From the NCBI GenBank assembly GCA_032173965.1, contig CM063284.1, forward strand, positions 112,380,410-112,444,409: DNA of 64,000 nucleotides. The letters are read 5' to 3'. The translations under genes and the position numbers were made by a program. Below the pieces are notes generated by a model, which made no database searches, was not told the DNA's origin, and saw nothing but the letters and a program-made list of their open reading frames with translations. Shown here in pieces: positions 51,709-64,000 of the stretch. This DNA comes from Sitta carolinensis. Lineage: Eukaryota > Chordata > Aves > Passeriformes > Sittidae. Every line of letters starts with the position of its first letter. Position 1 is the first letter of the stretch.

Positions 51709-51815
51709 GTGAGTAAAACTGCAAATTATTTTGTCTGTATTTTTCTAGAAAAGTGAAATGAAATCTATGCTTATGAAATGTAGAGTAAGTCTTCTCTTTA
51801 TCTTTTTAATAACAG
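51709..51815 (+). other. SNTG1: SNTG1 coding intron 5, only 107 bases
   Basis: This very short intron runs from GTGAGT to TTAATAACAG. It is about a hundred times shorter than coding introns 1 and 2. Its acceptor pyrimidine tract (TCTTCTCTTTATCTTTTTAAT) is followed by AACAG. It has TAG and TAA stops, so retention would truncate the protein within the PDZ domain. Confidence 0.95.
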
Positions 51816-51857
51816 ATTAATGGAATTAATGTGAGAAAATGCAGGCATGAAGAAGTG
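51816..51857 (+). CDS. SNTG1: SNTG1 coding exon 6 (residues 108-121), PDZ domain; gene continues beyond the window
   Basis: The fourteen codons read INGINVRKCRHEEV, the PDZ strand after GDAIL and the beginning of the alpha-B helix whose histidine-region residues line the peptide groove. The acceptor is TTTAATAACAG (AG 51814-51815) and the donor is GTGAGC at 51858. The exon is 42 bases and phase 0 at both ends. In the known protein the next residues would be VQVLRNAG; no matching exon was found between 51858 and 64000, so the remaining PDZ residues, the second PH half and the syntrophin-unique C-terminus must lie to the right. About 121 of roughly 517 residues, from memory of the family length, are covered. 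Confidence 0.97.
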
Positions 51858-53191
51858 GTGAGCTTTTCTGTCTTTTAGTCTACTTTTTATCTTTTGTAGT
51901 TTCTGGAATTATAGTGTACACTGATAGCAATGCAGTGGATATCAGCTGTTTTATTGTTATTCCTAAAAAATATGATTGTACCTTCTAACATGACAAGCAA
52001 CAAAGCGCAATTTTTTCTTCCTAAATCTTTGTAATTGCTCTTCTCAGATAGGCTTTTCTATAATAAAGGTGATTGTTTTATTATGAAGATTTGAGCTGTA
52101 CATATTCCAGCATTTCTTCTTCTGGCTAAGAGCTGTCAAATTTCAGAAATGCTGCACTTTTCTGGTTGTGTGGGGTCATTTTCATTTCAACATCTGTAAT
52201 TTGCACTAGGTTGGAGATTTGTTGTTTGGTTACTTTTAATCCTATATAAAAAATGAGAGAAAACTATTCATCTGCCACTCATCCTCTAGCAGTTCCTTAT
52301 GAGGGTGCTTGTTTCCTTTAGTTAAGATGCTATCATTTTGGGTATAAAATAAAACTTTATTAAGGAGATTTCTTCTAGAGAAGAAATTTTTGAGAGGTCT
52401 GTAGTAAGATGGTTCCACTAGCAAATCAACTTTGCTAAATTCATCATGTACTTTAGTAATATTTGACTTTTTTTACTCTTCTTAAATACTTCTAGAAGCA
52501 GAAAACCCTTTATTTCAGAAAACAATGCCAGAAATCAGATCACCAAAGAAATTACCTTTAAATCCAGTTTAGCTCCGTAGCATTTGCACCTGCATTTTAA
52601 AAATAATGTAGTTCTGATATATTTGAAAACTTAACTTTCTGACTCTTTGACAATTCAAGCACACTCTGTGTTTCATCTGGCATTCTACTATATGACAGAT
52701 CATCATTGAACATATTCTGTTCAGGTATAGAAAGCAGGAGTTAATAAAGATGAAGTTCTGATGAACGAGTTTAGTGCAGGCTGAAAGATTAGATCACTGC
52801 ACTATTCTTCAGAGTGCTTTTGTACACTTGTTTCCTTTTGGAAATCTGTACTGCAAATTCTGCTTCATTCTTAAGACCCTTCATTATACCCCCTTCTGTA
52901 TATACTGGCTAATAGTCGTATTTATATTGCTTTTAAGTTTTGTCTGTGCAACAGTGATCAGGTTGTAAATATTTTATAAATTTACTGCAGTTGATTAGTT
53001 TAGTATGCATTAATATGGCATATCTCTCAGTAGGATTTAAATGTTGGAATTACAAAACATGAGAAAGATATTGCTAAAAGTGTAGCCTTGTACTCTGGAA
53101 TGCTTCTTGAAAACTAGTAAGGACATCAGGATTTTATTTTCTGTTATCTGAGACACTCTCTAAACTCTGAAAATGGTACATAAATCTGGTG

Positions 53192-53230
53192 TTTATGATA
53201 AGGTTATGATTGGGTATTTATGATAAGGTT
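53192..53230 (+). repeat. Direct repeat TTTATGATAAGGTT, two copies
   Basis: The 14-mer is present at 53192-53205 and 53217-53230 with 11 bases between. It is a small local duplication without visible function. Confidence 0.75.
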
Positions 53231-53933
53231 GAAACCCATTCATGGGAAGAAAAGAGATTTTGGAAAAGCTGAAAGGTGGGATTGATATAGAGTAGCAAGT
53301 GTTATTATGTTAAATTTTTATTTATGCCTTGTTCGTCTAACGTAATCCATTTCTTAAACTCCTTGTAGTTAATTCTCCATGAATAAAAAAATGGATGTTA
53401 CCAGTTTAGAATGTGCATTTATGTATTTGGAAATGGTTTATAAATTTAAGAAACAAATAAATTTTAAATTAAATCCTGATTTTAATTAAGAATAATTTTT
53501 AATATTTAATAGCAAGCATTGACTAATATTTAAATAGGATCAAATATCCATATGACATTCTATAATCTAAAATATGCATAAGAGTTATAAATATATAATA
53601 TAAATGAAAAAGCCAAAGTAAATGAACTCTGATGATCCATTTTTTCAAAAACATTCGCTGTTATGCTATGTGTTTATGGAGTAAGTTTGTTCTAAAGCTG
53701 CTGTATTGGTAATATATGTGGTTCTGCGTTGCGTGGTAACCTGTGGGTTTAGGCTTAGCCCTCAGTAAAGAGTGAGTACATCAACTGGTGTGCCAGCAGG
53801 AGTCACAGGTAGGGTTTTGTCAGCAGCACATCCTTTGTGGCTTGAGTTGTTCTAGGACTTCTGTACTGTGGGGTCTTTTTCAAATACAGGATCTGCAGTT
53901 CTAATCTCAAGATAATGTAGAGAAAGTATATAT

Positions 53934-54006
53934 ATCATATCATATCATATCATATCATATCATATCATATCATATCATATCATATCATATCATATCATAT
54001 CATATA
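53934..54006 (+). repeat. (TCATA)n pentanucleotide microsatellite
   Basis: About 14 pure copies of the pentamer TCATA, without visible interruptions, followed at once by TATAAATATG. Purity suggests a young, probably length-variable array. Confidence 0.95.
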
Positions 54007-54028
54007 TAAATATGTAAATATAATATAA

Positions 54029-54076
54029 AATAGAAATATATATATATATATATATATACATATATACATATCATAT
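54029..54076 (+). repeat. (TA)n microsatellite with CATA variants
   Basis: An AT-only run of roughly ten TA units is followed by TACATA and TATCATATAG variants. It lies about 20 bases after the TCATA array and probably shares its origin. Confidence 0.85.
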
Positions 54077-54751
54077 AGATATAGACTGAGAAAATAGAAG
54101 TGTGTGGAGCCTTGTTGCTTGCATCAAGGAGTTGAACAGGAGTTGAAACTTAATTTTCAATCCTTATAGCATCTAGGTACTTTTGAAATGGCTCTGCAGA
54201 ACGCCTGAACTCGTAGTATTGTTTCGTTCTGATTTTTTCTGTATCTAATTAAGGCTTAGCAGTTACAATGTTCTGTAAGGATATGTTAGTGTTGGTTTGT
54301 CTTAATGTCTTAGAAAAGATTCGTTGTAAACCAGCATGTAATTTTTTTCAGTGGGTAATGCTGAAGATACCTCTGGAAAATTCAGACTTGTATCTGCAGT
54401 GCGACACTGATAAGCATTCATTCTTTCCCTACATGCTAAACCTGTTGTTGCTTGTGGACGCTTTTTAAGCATATGTCATATCTTCATAGCTCTGCAGTGA
54501 AAAAAAATCTGTGTCATAATCACTGTAGCCTATTCTATGAAACTGATCATTCGTTGACCCTAGTACTTCATCTTGCTTTACTGATAACAATACTATGTAT
54601 ATAAAATTATTTGAGTTTCCAAAGTAATTTAACCAAACTCATGGCATCTTTCATAGCAGAGAAAATCTTTCTCCAATGTACAGTGATTTTAATTAACATT
54701 GTGGGCAGTCTGTTTTCTTTATTATGTTTCATTATTTTTGATACACATGAT

Positions 54752-54782
54752 AGCTAGCTAGATAGATAGATGGATGGATGGA
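54752..54782 (+). repeat. Short AGCT/GATA/GATG tetranucleotide run
   Basis: AGCTAGCTAGATAGATAGAT followed by GGATGGATGGA. A short compound microsatellite that resembles, on the opposite strand, the TCTA/CATC array near 29.3 kb. Confidence 0.8.
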
Positions 54783-55865
54783 CTAATAGACTCTCATAAG
54801 CCTAGATAAGTAGGTTTAGTCAGTTCTTAATATACCTTACTGGAAGCCTTTACATGGTTCCTTTCTGATTATTTTTTAGCTTTAGGTGAATCATGTAATC
54901 TTGAGCTTAGTTTTCTTCTTGTAGAAGGTGAAAATATTGTTTGTACCATGAAAGTACATGATGAGCTTCTATCAAAGACTGTCAGCTTGTTGTTTCTCTT
55001 GGGTTGTAAAGAGCCCCAACTGAGTACAGCATAACATTGCTTCAGTCTTAGTGCTCTCATGTGGTAAGGTAAAGACATGCTCTCTCTGGTGAAGTGTCAA
55101 CACAGGAGAAGGCTGCAGAAAACAAAACAACCCAGCAATTATCTTAAAAAATATCCCTCAGCATCTTTCAAACTGGCAATTTCAGCCCAAAAAATGCAAT
55201 ATGAACTTGTATGTAGAAGAGTACATTATATCTGTTTAAATACACAACTTTGTGCTCTATTTAATCAGTATGTTTTAATTATTCCTTTTTCAGTAGATTA
55301 TCCTTTAAATTTTACAACTAAAATTTTGATAGGCTCAAATTTGGATTATTCACAGACAGATCTATGAGTTTTGGCTTTTGTCTAATTAATAAGGTCCAAC
55401 AATGTATAGCTTGTGTGTGGTTATCCACTGTAATAGATATGATTATTCTTAAGGCTGGAAATTAATGTATTTCCATCTTTTACCTCCATTTATTGTTCAA
55501 ACATAAAGATGGATAGACAAGCCCTAACACAATACTGTTGTTTGGACGTTTCTGGTGGTTCTGGGTCTAGCCACTATGTCACTAAAAATGGACAAGATTT
55601 TGGGAGAGAGTGAGAGGCCCTTGAGCCACTTCTGAGTGGCTACAAGTAGGATAGTATGTCAGTTCAGCTGGATACTACCAAAAACCTAGTTTTGGATCTA
55701 CTGCTTCAGGATTGTATTGTAACAGATCACCTAGAGCCAAGGTAGAATTCCAGTTAAATGAAGGTTGACATGTTTAAGATTGTCTCTGTTCTTAATGTTG
55801 TGAATAAAACATCTCAGGTTGTATCAATAACTATGGTTACATATCTCTTTGGATCTTAGCATCTG

Positions 55866-55944
55866 TTTGGGTTTTTTTTGTTTGTTTTTTTATTTGTTTC
55901 TTTTTTTTTTGTTTGTTTGTTTGTTTTTTGTTGGTTTTTTTTTT
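55866..55944 (+). repeat. T-rich tract with GTTT units
   Basis: About 80 bases of T with GTTTG and TTGG interruptions, ending in CTCTTAG. It resembles an extended polypyrimidine tract with an AG, but no syntrophin coding sequence follows. Confidence 0.85.
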
Positions 55945-57016
55945 CTCTTAGGAAACAGAAGAAATTAAATTACTATAGATATGAAGTAATTTCTTATTTC
56001 TTCTATTTGGGGAATATTTAGGGAATGTTTCAAATGAAAAATGGTAGCTTGCATATGTCAGTTAATATGGCATTTGGGCATCCCTTGAAAAGTAACAGGA
56101 AAAGCTCTTGTAGTAGCAGGTAGCTATAAAGACAGAATTGATATTCAGGCTTTGGTGGATTTTATGTAAAGGTAACTGCAATATGTAGCACTGTGGTTCA
56201 GTTGTGCCGCTGCTTGCATTTTTCACATGACACCATTATTTCCAGCAGAGTGACCTGATGTGAGATGTCCTTGTGCACTGCATTGAATCTTTTGCTTCCC
56301 CCTTTTCTCAACATTCACAGCAGGGCTGTAACTCTGCTGGCTATCCATGGGCCACTTATGTTATATGAAAATGACAGTGTAGGGATTGTTGTTGCTTAAC
56401 TGAAATCATCTGCAGGTAATGAAACTTACTCTGGCCTTTCTCTCTTTAAAGCTATGATCTCATTCAAATTTATTTTTAAAACTCATGAATAGTTTTGGCA
56501 ATGTTTTTCACAAATGTTTTTAAGCAGAAGAAGGAACATATTGTATTTTTAAGACAGGACTGGAAACCAAATGATCTGAAATCTCACTCCATCTTGACTT
56601 TGCAGATATGTCTTTTGGTAAATTATTTTTTTATCTTATCTTTGTTTCCTTAACTGTGAAACAGAGACCTAGACTATTATCGGATTTAGCTCTCTGAATT
56701 CTATGAAGTACTTCTGAATCTGTTATAGAAAAGTATCTCTGCATTAATATTTTGCAGTTTCATGAAGTGATAACAGCAACTTGCAAACACAGATTACCAC
56801 TTCCTCATGTTGCAGAAGCCCTGTACTTTATAACTCATGGCACAGCTATTTAATCCTTTCCCCTCTAGACAGAGTGGCGACTGTGAGAGCTGCACAGTCC
56901 ATGCTTCTAAGACTATAATCAATCTGCAGTTTTTAACTTCTGCATTTAAAAGTAAAATGTGAACTTTCTGGAAATACGATACTTTTACTCTTTCCATACT
57001 GTTTTCTATCTAAGAC

Positions 57017-57048
57017 TATAATAATAGTAATAGTAATAGTAATAGTAA

Positions 57049-57095
<47 letters not shown>

Positions 57096-57142
57096 ATAAT
57101 AATAATAATAATAATAATAAATAGTAGTAGTAGTAACAATAA
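57017..57142 (+). repeat. Compound TAA/TAG trinucleotide array
   Basis: The order is TAATAG repeats, then about 15 TAG units, then about 10 TAA units, then a few more TAG. On the minus strand one frame reads mostly isoleucine and threonine, which produces a spurious 68-codon open frame. Confidence 0.95.
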
Positions 57143-60100
57143 TCTATCCTGACATAAATATTAATCTGTCCAATATTTCAGCACTGATTTGAAATAAGTA
57201 TCCATCAAGTGGAAAAGAACCTAGCAGCTGTAAATAGTCTACTGTTTTCAGCTCTGTGGTCGAAATTCCTGGAATCTGGATATATTCTGTAGCAGTATTC
57301 TTGTTATGGTCATCTGCTTTACTAATCTGGTTTTAGCTATGTTTTTTTAGTGTTCAAATAATTTTTAATTTGTGCCAAGCTCAGTAAAAATTTAATTTAT
57401 TCAAATACTATGATGTTAGACTTTTAATGTATATTAGTATGTTGCTGGTCTTCCTAATTTATATTTTCAGTTCTTTTTCTCAAGATACCTGTAGACCTAT
57501 TAGTCATTTCATTAAGATTTCATCTTTTAAAACTACCCATCATTACTGCTGAGTTTTAATAGAAGGGAGTAGAACATGCCGTCATGACTAATACCAAGCC
57601 TAAATGATTAATATTGTTATTTCCTTATTACATAACTACGGTCCTCAAAGCAAAAATCCATTAGGGTTTAGTGGGATAGAGTGAAAGATTGAATCACCAG
57701 TTACAGCACAACATCCTTCAAATAACTGCCCTTGGTTCCTCCTTTGTCATACAGGTCTATTAATTCTGAAAGCCTGAGCTGCAAAGAAAAGAAACAATTT
57801 AGGAGAGGATTTAAAGTGTGTACCATCAAATATGCTTTGTTTGTGACCTTGTTTACATTGATATTTTTACTATAAAGGCTCAGGTTTCTCTGCTTCCTTA
57901 GGAAACAGAAATATTTTCATGTTTATTTGTACATGGGCACTTTACCCTCCAAAAGACTTTCTGAAATATTTCATTCTTCACAGCATTTCCCAGTAGTGGA
58001 GCTACACCTCAATTAGGCTTTAGTTCAGGACACGGTGTTTTCCTGTCTGGACATAGCCTCCAAAACGCAGAAGAAGTAGACAGACACAAAACACTTCCAA
58101 CTTAATGTAGGAAAAATGAAAACCCCTATGGGCATGGAAATTATCTTCTCTGGTCACTATTAAGAAGATTTCATTTATTCATAAGGACCAGAAAATACTG
58201 TCCGACAGGCATCAGTTATATTTTGTTTAAACAGGTAATAACCATGTGATATAGACTGAGAGCAGATGTTCACCTCCAAAAGACAACTTTTGTATTTCTA
58301 ATGGCTTTATGCAGACCTGAGAGATCAATGAGAAGAACAGAGCAGGTGTACTCATTTAACTAGCCAGGAGGAGTCACAAGTAGGAGGCGTGCTCAAAGAA
58401 TTGCAAATGTGCACTTCAGAAGACACATAGTCTTCTGGCAAATTTCCAGCAATTAAAAAACCTGATTTAACTCTTAAGAAATGTAATTGTTCTGGCTATA
58501 GTAAAATCAAATGGGTGCCAGGAAAAAAACTTTGAATCCAGGGCTTAACTAACACCTGTACATATTTTTAGGTCTTTTTTTCTCTACATTGGGTCTTTGT
58601 CTTTTGACAGTTTGTTCGGTGGAGGAGGAAGAGGAAAGGAGAATGGACTCTATATAATTTTTCAATAGTATCCAGTGTTGGCCTATTCCATCCAGATACA
58701 TGGAGATTTCCAGATGGCCCACCCCATACTTCTCACCCACTAGTATGGTACAGTATGGTACTGGTGTTTTGGTATCTGTTTGTCAGCACTGGGCCCATTT
58801 CTGGACTTTTTTTTTTTTGCTTTTGCCCTGATAGTACTAATGTTGTTATACAAGTTCAGTTTGGTACTACCTATTTCTTGTTAGCTGTTTTGGAAGACTG
58901 TGGCCAGCAAAAGAGCTTGCAGTAGTAAGAGTTTCACAGGTCAACAGAAGAACTTCTGTGCAGGTTTGGTTACTGAAGGAAGAAGCTCTTCAATAAAAAT
59001 TACAAGTTATGTGTTCTCTAGATTTTTGTGCAGAGACCTGCAAGAGTTACATCCCTGTACTTTTCTGAGCAAAATGGGAAATAGTCATTCCTCAGGCTGA
59101 ATTGGTATTACCAGGATAATGACATATATCTTTAAATGTGATCTAGAAAATGTTCATAGCTCTATTCCACTTCACTTGCCCTTGTCGAGCTGGTAGTGAT
59201 TTAGAGTCTTTAAAAGATTTCTAATTATGCTGACCTGTTAAAAGGAATGTTCAAGGGGCTGCTCTATGTCAAAAAGCTCCCATATTTAAGCTTTGGCTTG
59301 CAGTAGGAAGTAATGAGGATGTTTCTAGATTTTCTGAAATGCCTTCCCTTCTTACACTAGTCTGAGTATGATGTACTTACATAGTAAATGGATAGGCATG
59401 TTTCACAAAATCTCCACCATTTTTCAGATGTCTTGAAATTATTTTGACTCTTTTGTTCAGTAATGTTTACATGGGAAATCAAATAAAAAACATATTCAAA
59501 ATCTCCTGCGCACTTCAGATCGTGTGATTTCTGAATCAGTGATTGCAGAAAAATATTGTTGAGAGCTAAAGTGTACCATAATGAATGATAACAGATAAAA
59601 TATTTGTTTAAATATTCATCACATAAAAGATTACAAGTTTTCACAGACTGTATAAAGCATCTTTCCATCAATGAATAAGTGGGGTTTTAGGGGAGAGGGA
59701 ATCACCTGTACAACAATGGCAACGACAGATTTATGAAATAAAGTGGGGTATTTTTTCCCCCAATTAAAACACTAGAGCTTTGGAAATTGAAAGCATTAAG
59801 ACATTTAAATTTTTTATTTTATTTTTACAACTGCAGCTTTTAGTATTCCAGGGTCTTTATATCTCAATGGGAAAGTGCTCTCTAAATGGGGGCATGCTTT
59901 GTTGAGTCAAAATATCTGTATATAATCTTCATTAGATATCATGGAGTAAGGTAGCATCAGCAGTGTTTTTTGTATTTTCTACTTTTATTTATAGAAAATG
60001 AGAGCACAGAGAAAATTGTAAAACTAGAATTATTAAGGTTTGAGAGGCTTGGACTTTCTAAAAGTGAGTCTGGTAGTTTGTGCATTCATTTGTAATATTC

Positions 60101-62054
60101 AGGCATAATAACCCAGCAGCAATGTAATAGAATTATACAAATCATTCTGGTTTTCCTTTTTTGTTGATGTTGCAAATTTTGTTTCAGAAAACACATTCTC
60201 TCTATATAATAGTCTATAAATTATTGTTTTTATAAGATTTTATAGTCTCAAATGGTCATTAACTGCAGGCAAGAATGGATTTCTGTGGTGTTATTGCTTA
60301 ATTAAGAAAATAAGAAAAGGTAAAATAAGGGTTGCAATCAGATAAGTAGCCAAATCAGTTTTGATTAATATATCAGATTTATGCTTAATTTTGAAAGTTA
60401 TGAAGACATCATGCTGTAAACTGATTAAAACTGTAATTCAGCACTTTTTTGTCATTGTGCTGAAATACAAATTATCTTTTTTACTTCTTTGGAATTATAA
60501 TCTAATCTTTTTTGTTTCCAAAATATCTATAAATTTTCTCCAGATAATTAAAATACAGTATGAGTACCTCCAAACTCAGTTTTGCCAAGACCTTTAAAAT
60601 TTAGACACTGATGAAAATGATCTTAAAAATGTTAAGGCAATATGATTCTGAAATTTTCAAATTATAATTATATTGGATCCCAGTTTAGCTGAATACATAT
60701 GTATTTGCCTAAAATAATGAATTTACATATTTTATTAAGTTAGGGACTTGCTTTTTTACAAATATTTTTGAAGAACAAAGTAATTTTCTCAACTTCAATC
60801 CGATGCAGTGCAATTAATCTGGAGCAGAAAAACTGCCACTGCATTAAATGGCATGAAAGTATATTAAAGAATCACAGAATTCTTATGTGTTTTCTCAGCT
60901 GAGAACTTTTCTCATTGGGCACTTTCCCTGAAGTACTAAAATATCTTTCTCAGAGATTTGATCCTGAGCAGCCAAGAAGCTTAGCAAAATTAACTGCTTA
61001 TATTGATCTAAAACATTACTTCAAATGCAAATTTGTCCAAGAATTATTTTTTTGTCATATTGAAGTTGATAACATTTAAAACTGAACAAATAGGAATAGG
61101 TTTGTACAGTAATATTTATTCAAATATAGAATTAGAATTTGATTTTAAACTCTTTAGGGCCACTTTTTATTCATTTTTCATGAGCATTTATATTCTGGTG
61201 CTTGATTAGTGTGGCTATTCATGAAAACTAAGTGTTAAGGTCATATTTGCCAACAGCAAATTTTATATTGAATATGTAAATGTGAAATTTGCTACTAGCT
61301 GTGTGTTTGACCCCAGTCTTGCAATGGGATTAATGTGAGTAAACTCTTGTTCTGGGAATGATCTTTCTTTTTCCTCAAGACGTGCAGCTCTGCATAGTCA
61401 GGCAAAATGCTTAAGCCATGCAACACTTGTATTGTTTTCAGCAATTGTAGACATTGTCTACAGACATATGTCTGTTCATAAAATGTCTTAAAATTTAGAA
61501 ATGTACTTCAAAATGCTGTGTCAACTGGATGTTTTTTACTCTTCAATCATTAGGAACAGGAACAATAGCTGACATACAATCTGGTAATGAGTATGCATTT
61601 TGAATACCACTAATGAGGTTTTGAAAAATTTCAAACATAAAATATTGTACTTGTTTAGTAGATGTCTTAGAAATTTCATAGAGTTCAACCAGAAGAGCAC
61701 TTTTTTTCTGGTAAATTTAAATTGTGGGAACAACTTGACTAGAAAAACAGGGGATTCTTATATAGTTAATAGATTATTAAGCATCTTCATTGTTTTGTTG
61801 ATAATCATAGTTAAAAATCTCAGACTAGTCAAGCACATTGCTATAAGAAAAAAAGTGCATTAAGATCAACTATGAAAAGAAAGAACTCCAAATTCTTTAA
61901 ATGAATATTTCAATTATAATTTTTTCCTCCTTTTGGGAAGTACATGTTACCTGAAAAATTTGGAGACCTTATTTGCAAGTTATTGTCTAGTTTTTGTCAT
62001 GGTTTACTAGAAAAAAAGTTTCCACTTTTTACTATGTTTTCATTTTTACCCTTA

Positions 62055-62057
<3 letters not shown>

Positions 62058-62099
<42 letters not shown>
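62058..62099 (+). repeat. Poly-A run, 42 bases
   Basis: The longest homopolymer in the window and the only long A run on the sense strand. Upstream sequence shows no AATAAA within 30 bases, no gene-like body and no obvious target-site duplication, so I do not call it the tail of a retrocopy. Confidence 0.95.
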
Positions 62100-62102
<3 letters not shown>

Positions 62103-64000
62103 GAAAAGCAAGATTTCTTTATGAAGCTTTTTTCAGTATAATGTCTTCCAGAAAAGAAAAATACAAAATACATATCCATTCATAACAGGGTTTCTAGTGA
62201 TCTTTATTCCGGTTGTAACTGGGTAAGTCTAGGAATCATGCAGATAAATGGAAAATTTTGCTTTATTCTGTAAATGTTGCTGGCTACTTTTCTTTATGTA
62301 ACATTAGTAATGTCTTTAAACTTTTGCTATATTTTGTACTTTATGTGACATTTGTATAGTGAGTAGAGAGTCGTGAGTGCTAGGTCATTCTAAGGTTTTC
62401 TTGGATAATTGCTAAGACATGGCTTTTGGTTTTGAGAGTTGATATACAATGTTTTTCTTCAATTGAGCTCATTATTATGTGCTGGATTATGTTGTGTTCT
62501 CTTACAGTGTTGGATATATCATGCCTTATACCCTCCATTTTTTTCTAAACTAGAAAAGAAGTCATTGCATTATCATGCATTGTATGCTATAACACTTTCA
62601 AACACAAGCAAAGTCTTAATATTTTACATAACAGATACTGATATTATTACCTGTTGTGCTGCTTTTCACATTTCATTTATTAGTAATTTAATGACTGAAG
62701 CTGCAGGCTATATACAGCACAGAGTTTGTTTCTTTGGGGCAGCTTGTATCACCAGAAAGTCATTTTTTTGCAGGTTAACGGATGGTAATCAAAAGCTGGC
62801 TTAAATAGATGTTGGGGAAATCTGTGATAGGATATTTAGTTGGTGTTTATTAGGCATACCTTAAATCACCTTCTTTTTTTTTTTTTTTTAGTCCATGAGA
62901 ATGTGTCATTAAATTTCTCTGCTTTCATTTTAAGATGGTTTTATTGATCTCTTACTATCTGAAACTCTTATTAGAGAATAGCACCACCATGGATTGGTTG
63001 GTAGCCTACAAATAATTAGTAAATTACAGTTCTGGCTTATTCTCAACACTTTATACTATATTGGACTAAAATCCACTAAAATGATACTATTTGCTTGAGT
63101 AATAAAGATTGATTCCACAAGTGTTTTGTGCAGTTATAATGAGTAGAAAGAATTTCTACATAGTATCTATCTATGTGCTAAAATATGGTCTGCTTGAAAG
63201 AAAGGAAAAAAATCTACAAATTTTTATGTCATGCATCTTTGAAGGTAAATGTGCAAAGCCTCTGGAGGCTGCTTGAAACTTGTTACAGGTGCTACAGATA
63301 TTCACAGCTTTTTTTGAATATTCTCCATAACTAATTAAAAAGAAAAAAAAAAAAAAATCAAACAACATTGTCGGCGCAGACTACCATCACTGTTGCTTTC
63401 CAATTATTATGAAGTCCAAAAACCTTGTATCTTAAATAAGAAATCCTCTGTAGATTGATGGGAAAGCCTATCATTCATCTGGCTGTACACACCACTGCAC
63501 ACACGATGCAGTGCAGGTCTCTGGGAAGCTGTGTAGAAGTCAGTAGGTTCTGTTCCAACGCTGGTATAACAGCTTCTCCCATTGTTGTAGGAGTTTTGTT
63601 TGCTTAAGGGCTTTACACATTTCTCCCAAAGCAACTTTAGTCAACATCTGTTTTTGATAATGTTGATTAAATTGATCCCAAACAAAATCTGGCCATGTAA
63701 ATTTTTGAGCTATACTGATGAGAAATTTACTGATATATATGCAATTGTAATGAAAGTGTGTTGTATGTGAAGATGAAACATACATGTAAATCAAACAAGT
63801 TGAAATCAGAATTAGGCTTATGGATTCATGACATTTGACTAATGGTGGGGTTGAGTAGGTTGCCAGAATACCTGTGGGGATTTTATAAGTCTCATAGAGT
63901 TGTAATATACAGTTAGAAAACTGTCTTAAAATTTTTTATTGTCCAAAAGTATTCATGTTTCGTTTTTCATATGAAAAGAATTGTAAATTACATGTAAATT

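Larger units (their letters stand above)
51858..64000 (+). other. SNTG1: SNTG1 coding intron 6, at least 12.1 kb, continues past the edge
   Basis: From GTGAGC to the end of the window I see no further SNTG1 exon. The intron carries a TCATA pentanucleotide array, a (TA)n, a T-rich tract (55866-55944), a TAG/TAA array, a 42-A run and unique AT-rich sequence. Open frames up to 121 codons (for example 62439-62804) have no protein-like features that I recognise. Confidence 0.8.

Noticed and set aside
55866..55950. Possible exon acceptor after the T-rich tract (CTCTTAG)
   Set aside because: The following bases do not encode the expected next syntrophin residues and reach stops quickly.
62058..62099. 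A42 run as the tail of a processed pseudogene or retrotransposon
   Set aside because: No gene-like body, upstream polyadenylation signal or flanking target duplication was found.

Overview
The window is vertebrate nuclear DNA: AT-rich, mostly non-coding, full of microsatellites, and carrying a multi-exon gene with classical GT...AG splice sites. I see no bacterial-type gene clusters, rRNA, tRNA or CRISPR array. The one protein-coding gene I can support is SNTG1 (gamma-1-syntrophin), on the + strand. Six consecutive coding exons run from the start codon (19255) to the middle of the PDZ domain (51857). They join in frame to give the first 121 residues; the rest of the gene lies beyond the right edge. 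The acceptor site in front of the start-codon exon implies at least one 5' UTR exon further upstream, which I did not find.

The organism is most likely a bird, probably a passerine. The introns are about 11 kb or shorter, I see no Alu- or L1-like sequence, the two LTR-like elements look like avian endogenous retrovirus LTRs, and there are many (G)TTTT/GGTTT-type T-rich tracts. This assignment is inference and was not checked by any search.

Layout. 1-19226 is the region upstream of the start-codon exon, probably a 5' UTR intron. It contains a striking 1.36-kb purine minisatellite built of GGAA and GTGTC blocks (4450-5811) and a T/G-rich tract (11704-11907). 19227-51857 holds the six coding exons, separated by introns of about 11.1, 11.3, 7.5, 2.3 and 0.1 kb. 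Intron 1 carries an A/C-rich tract and a TCTA-to-CATC compound microsatellite. Intron 2 carries a sense-oriented LTR-like element (about 30.93-31.64 kb). Intron 3 carries an antisense LTR-like element about 1.36 kb long (46044-47399), flanked by a possible 5-bp target-site duplication. 51858-64000 is the start of the next intron, with pentanucleotide, (TA)n, TAG/TAA and A42 repeats.

The many 60-460-codon open frames outside these exons look like chance frames in AT-rich DNA or products of simple repeats, and I do not call them genes. I found no convincing new biological system. The best leads are the structured, CpG-bearing GGAA minisatellite, the two LTRs inside SNTG1 introns, the strand bias of long T runs, and the complementary low-complexity tracts that flank the second coding exon.
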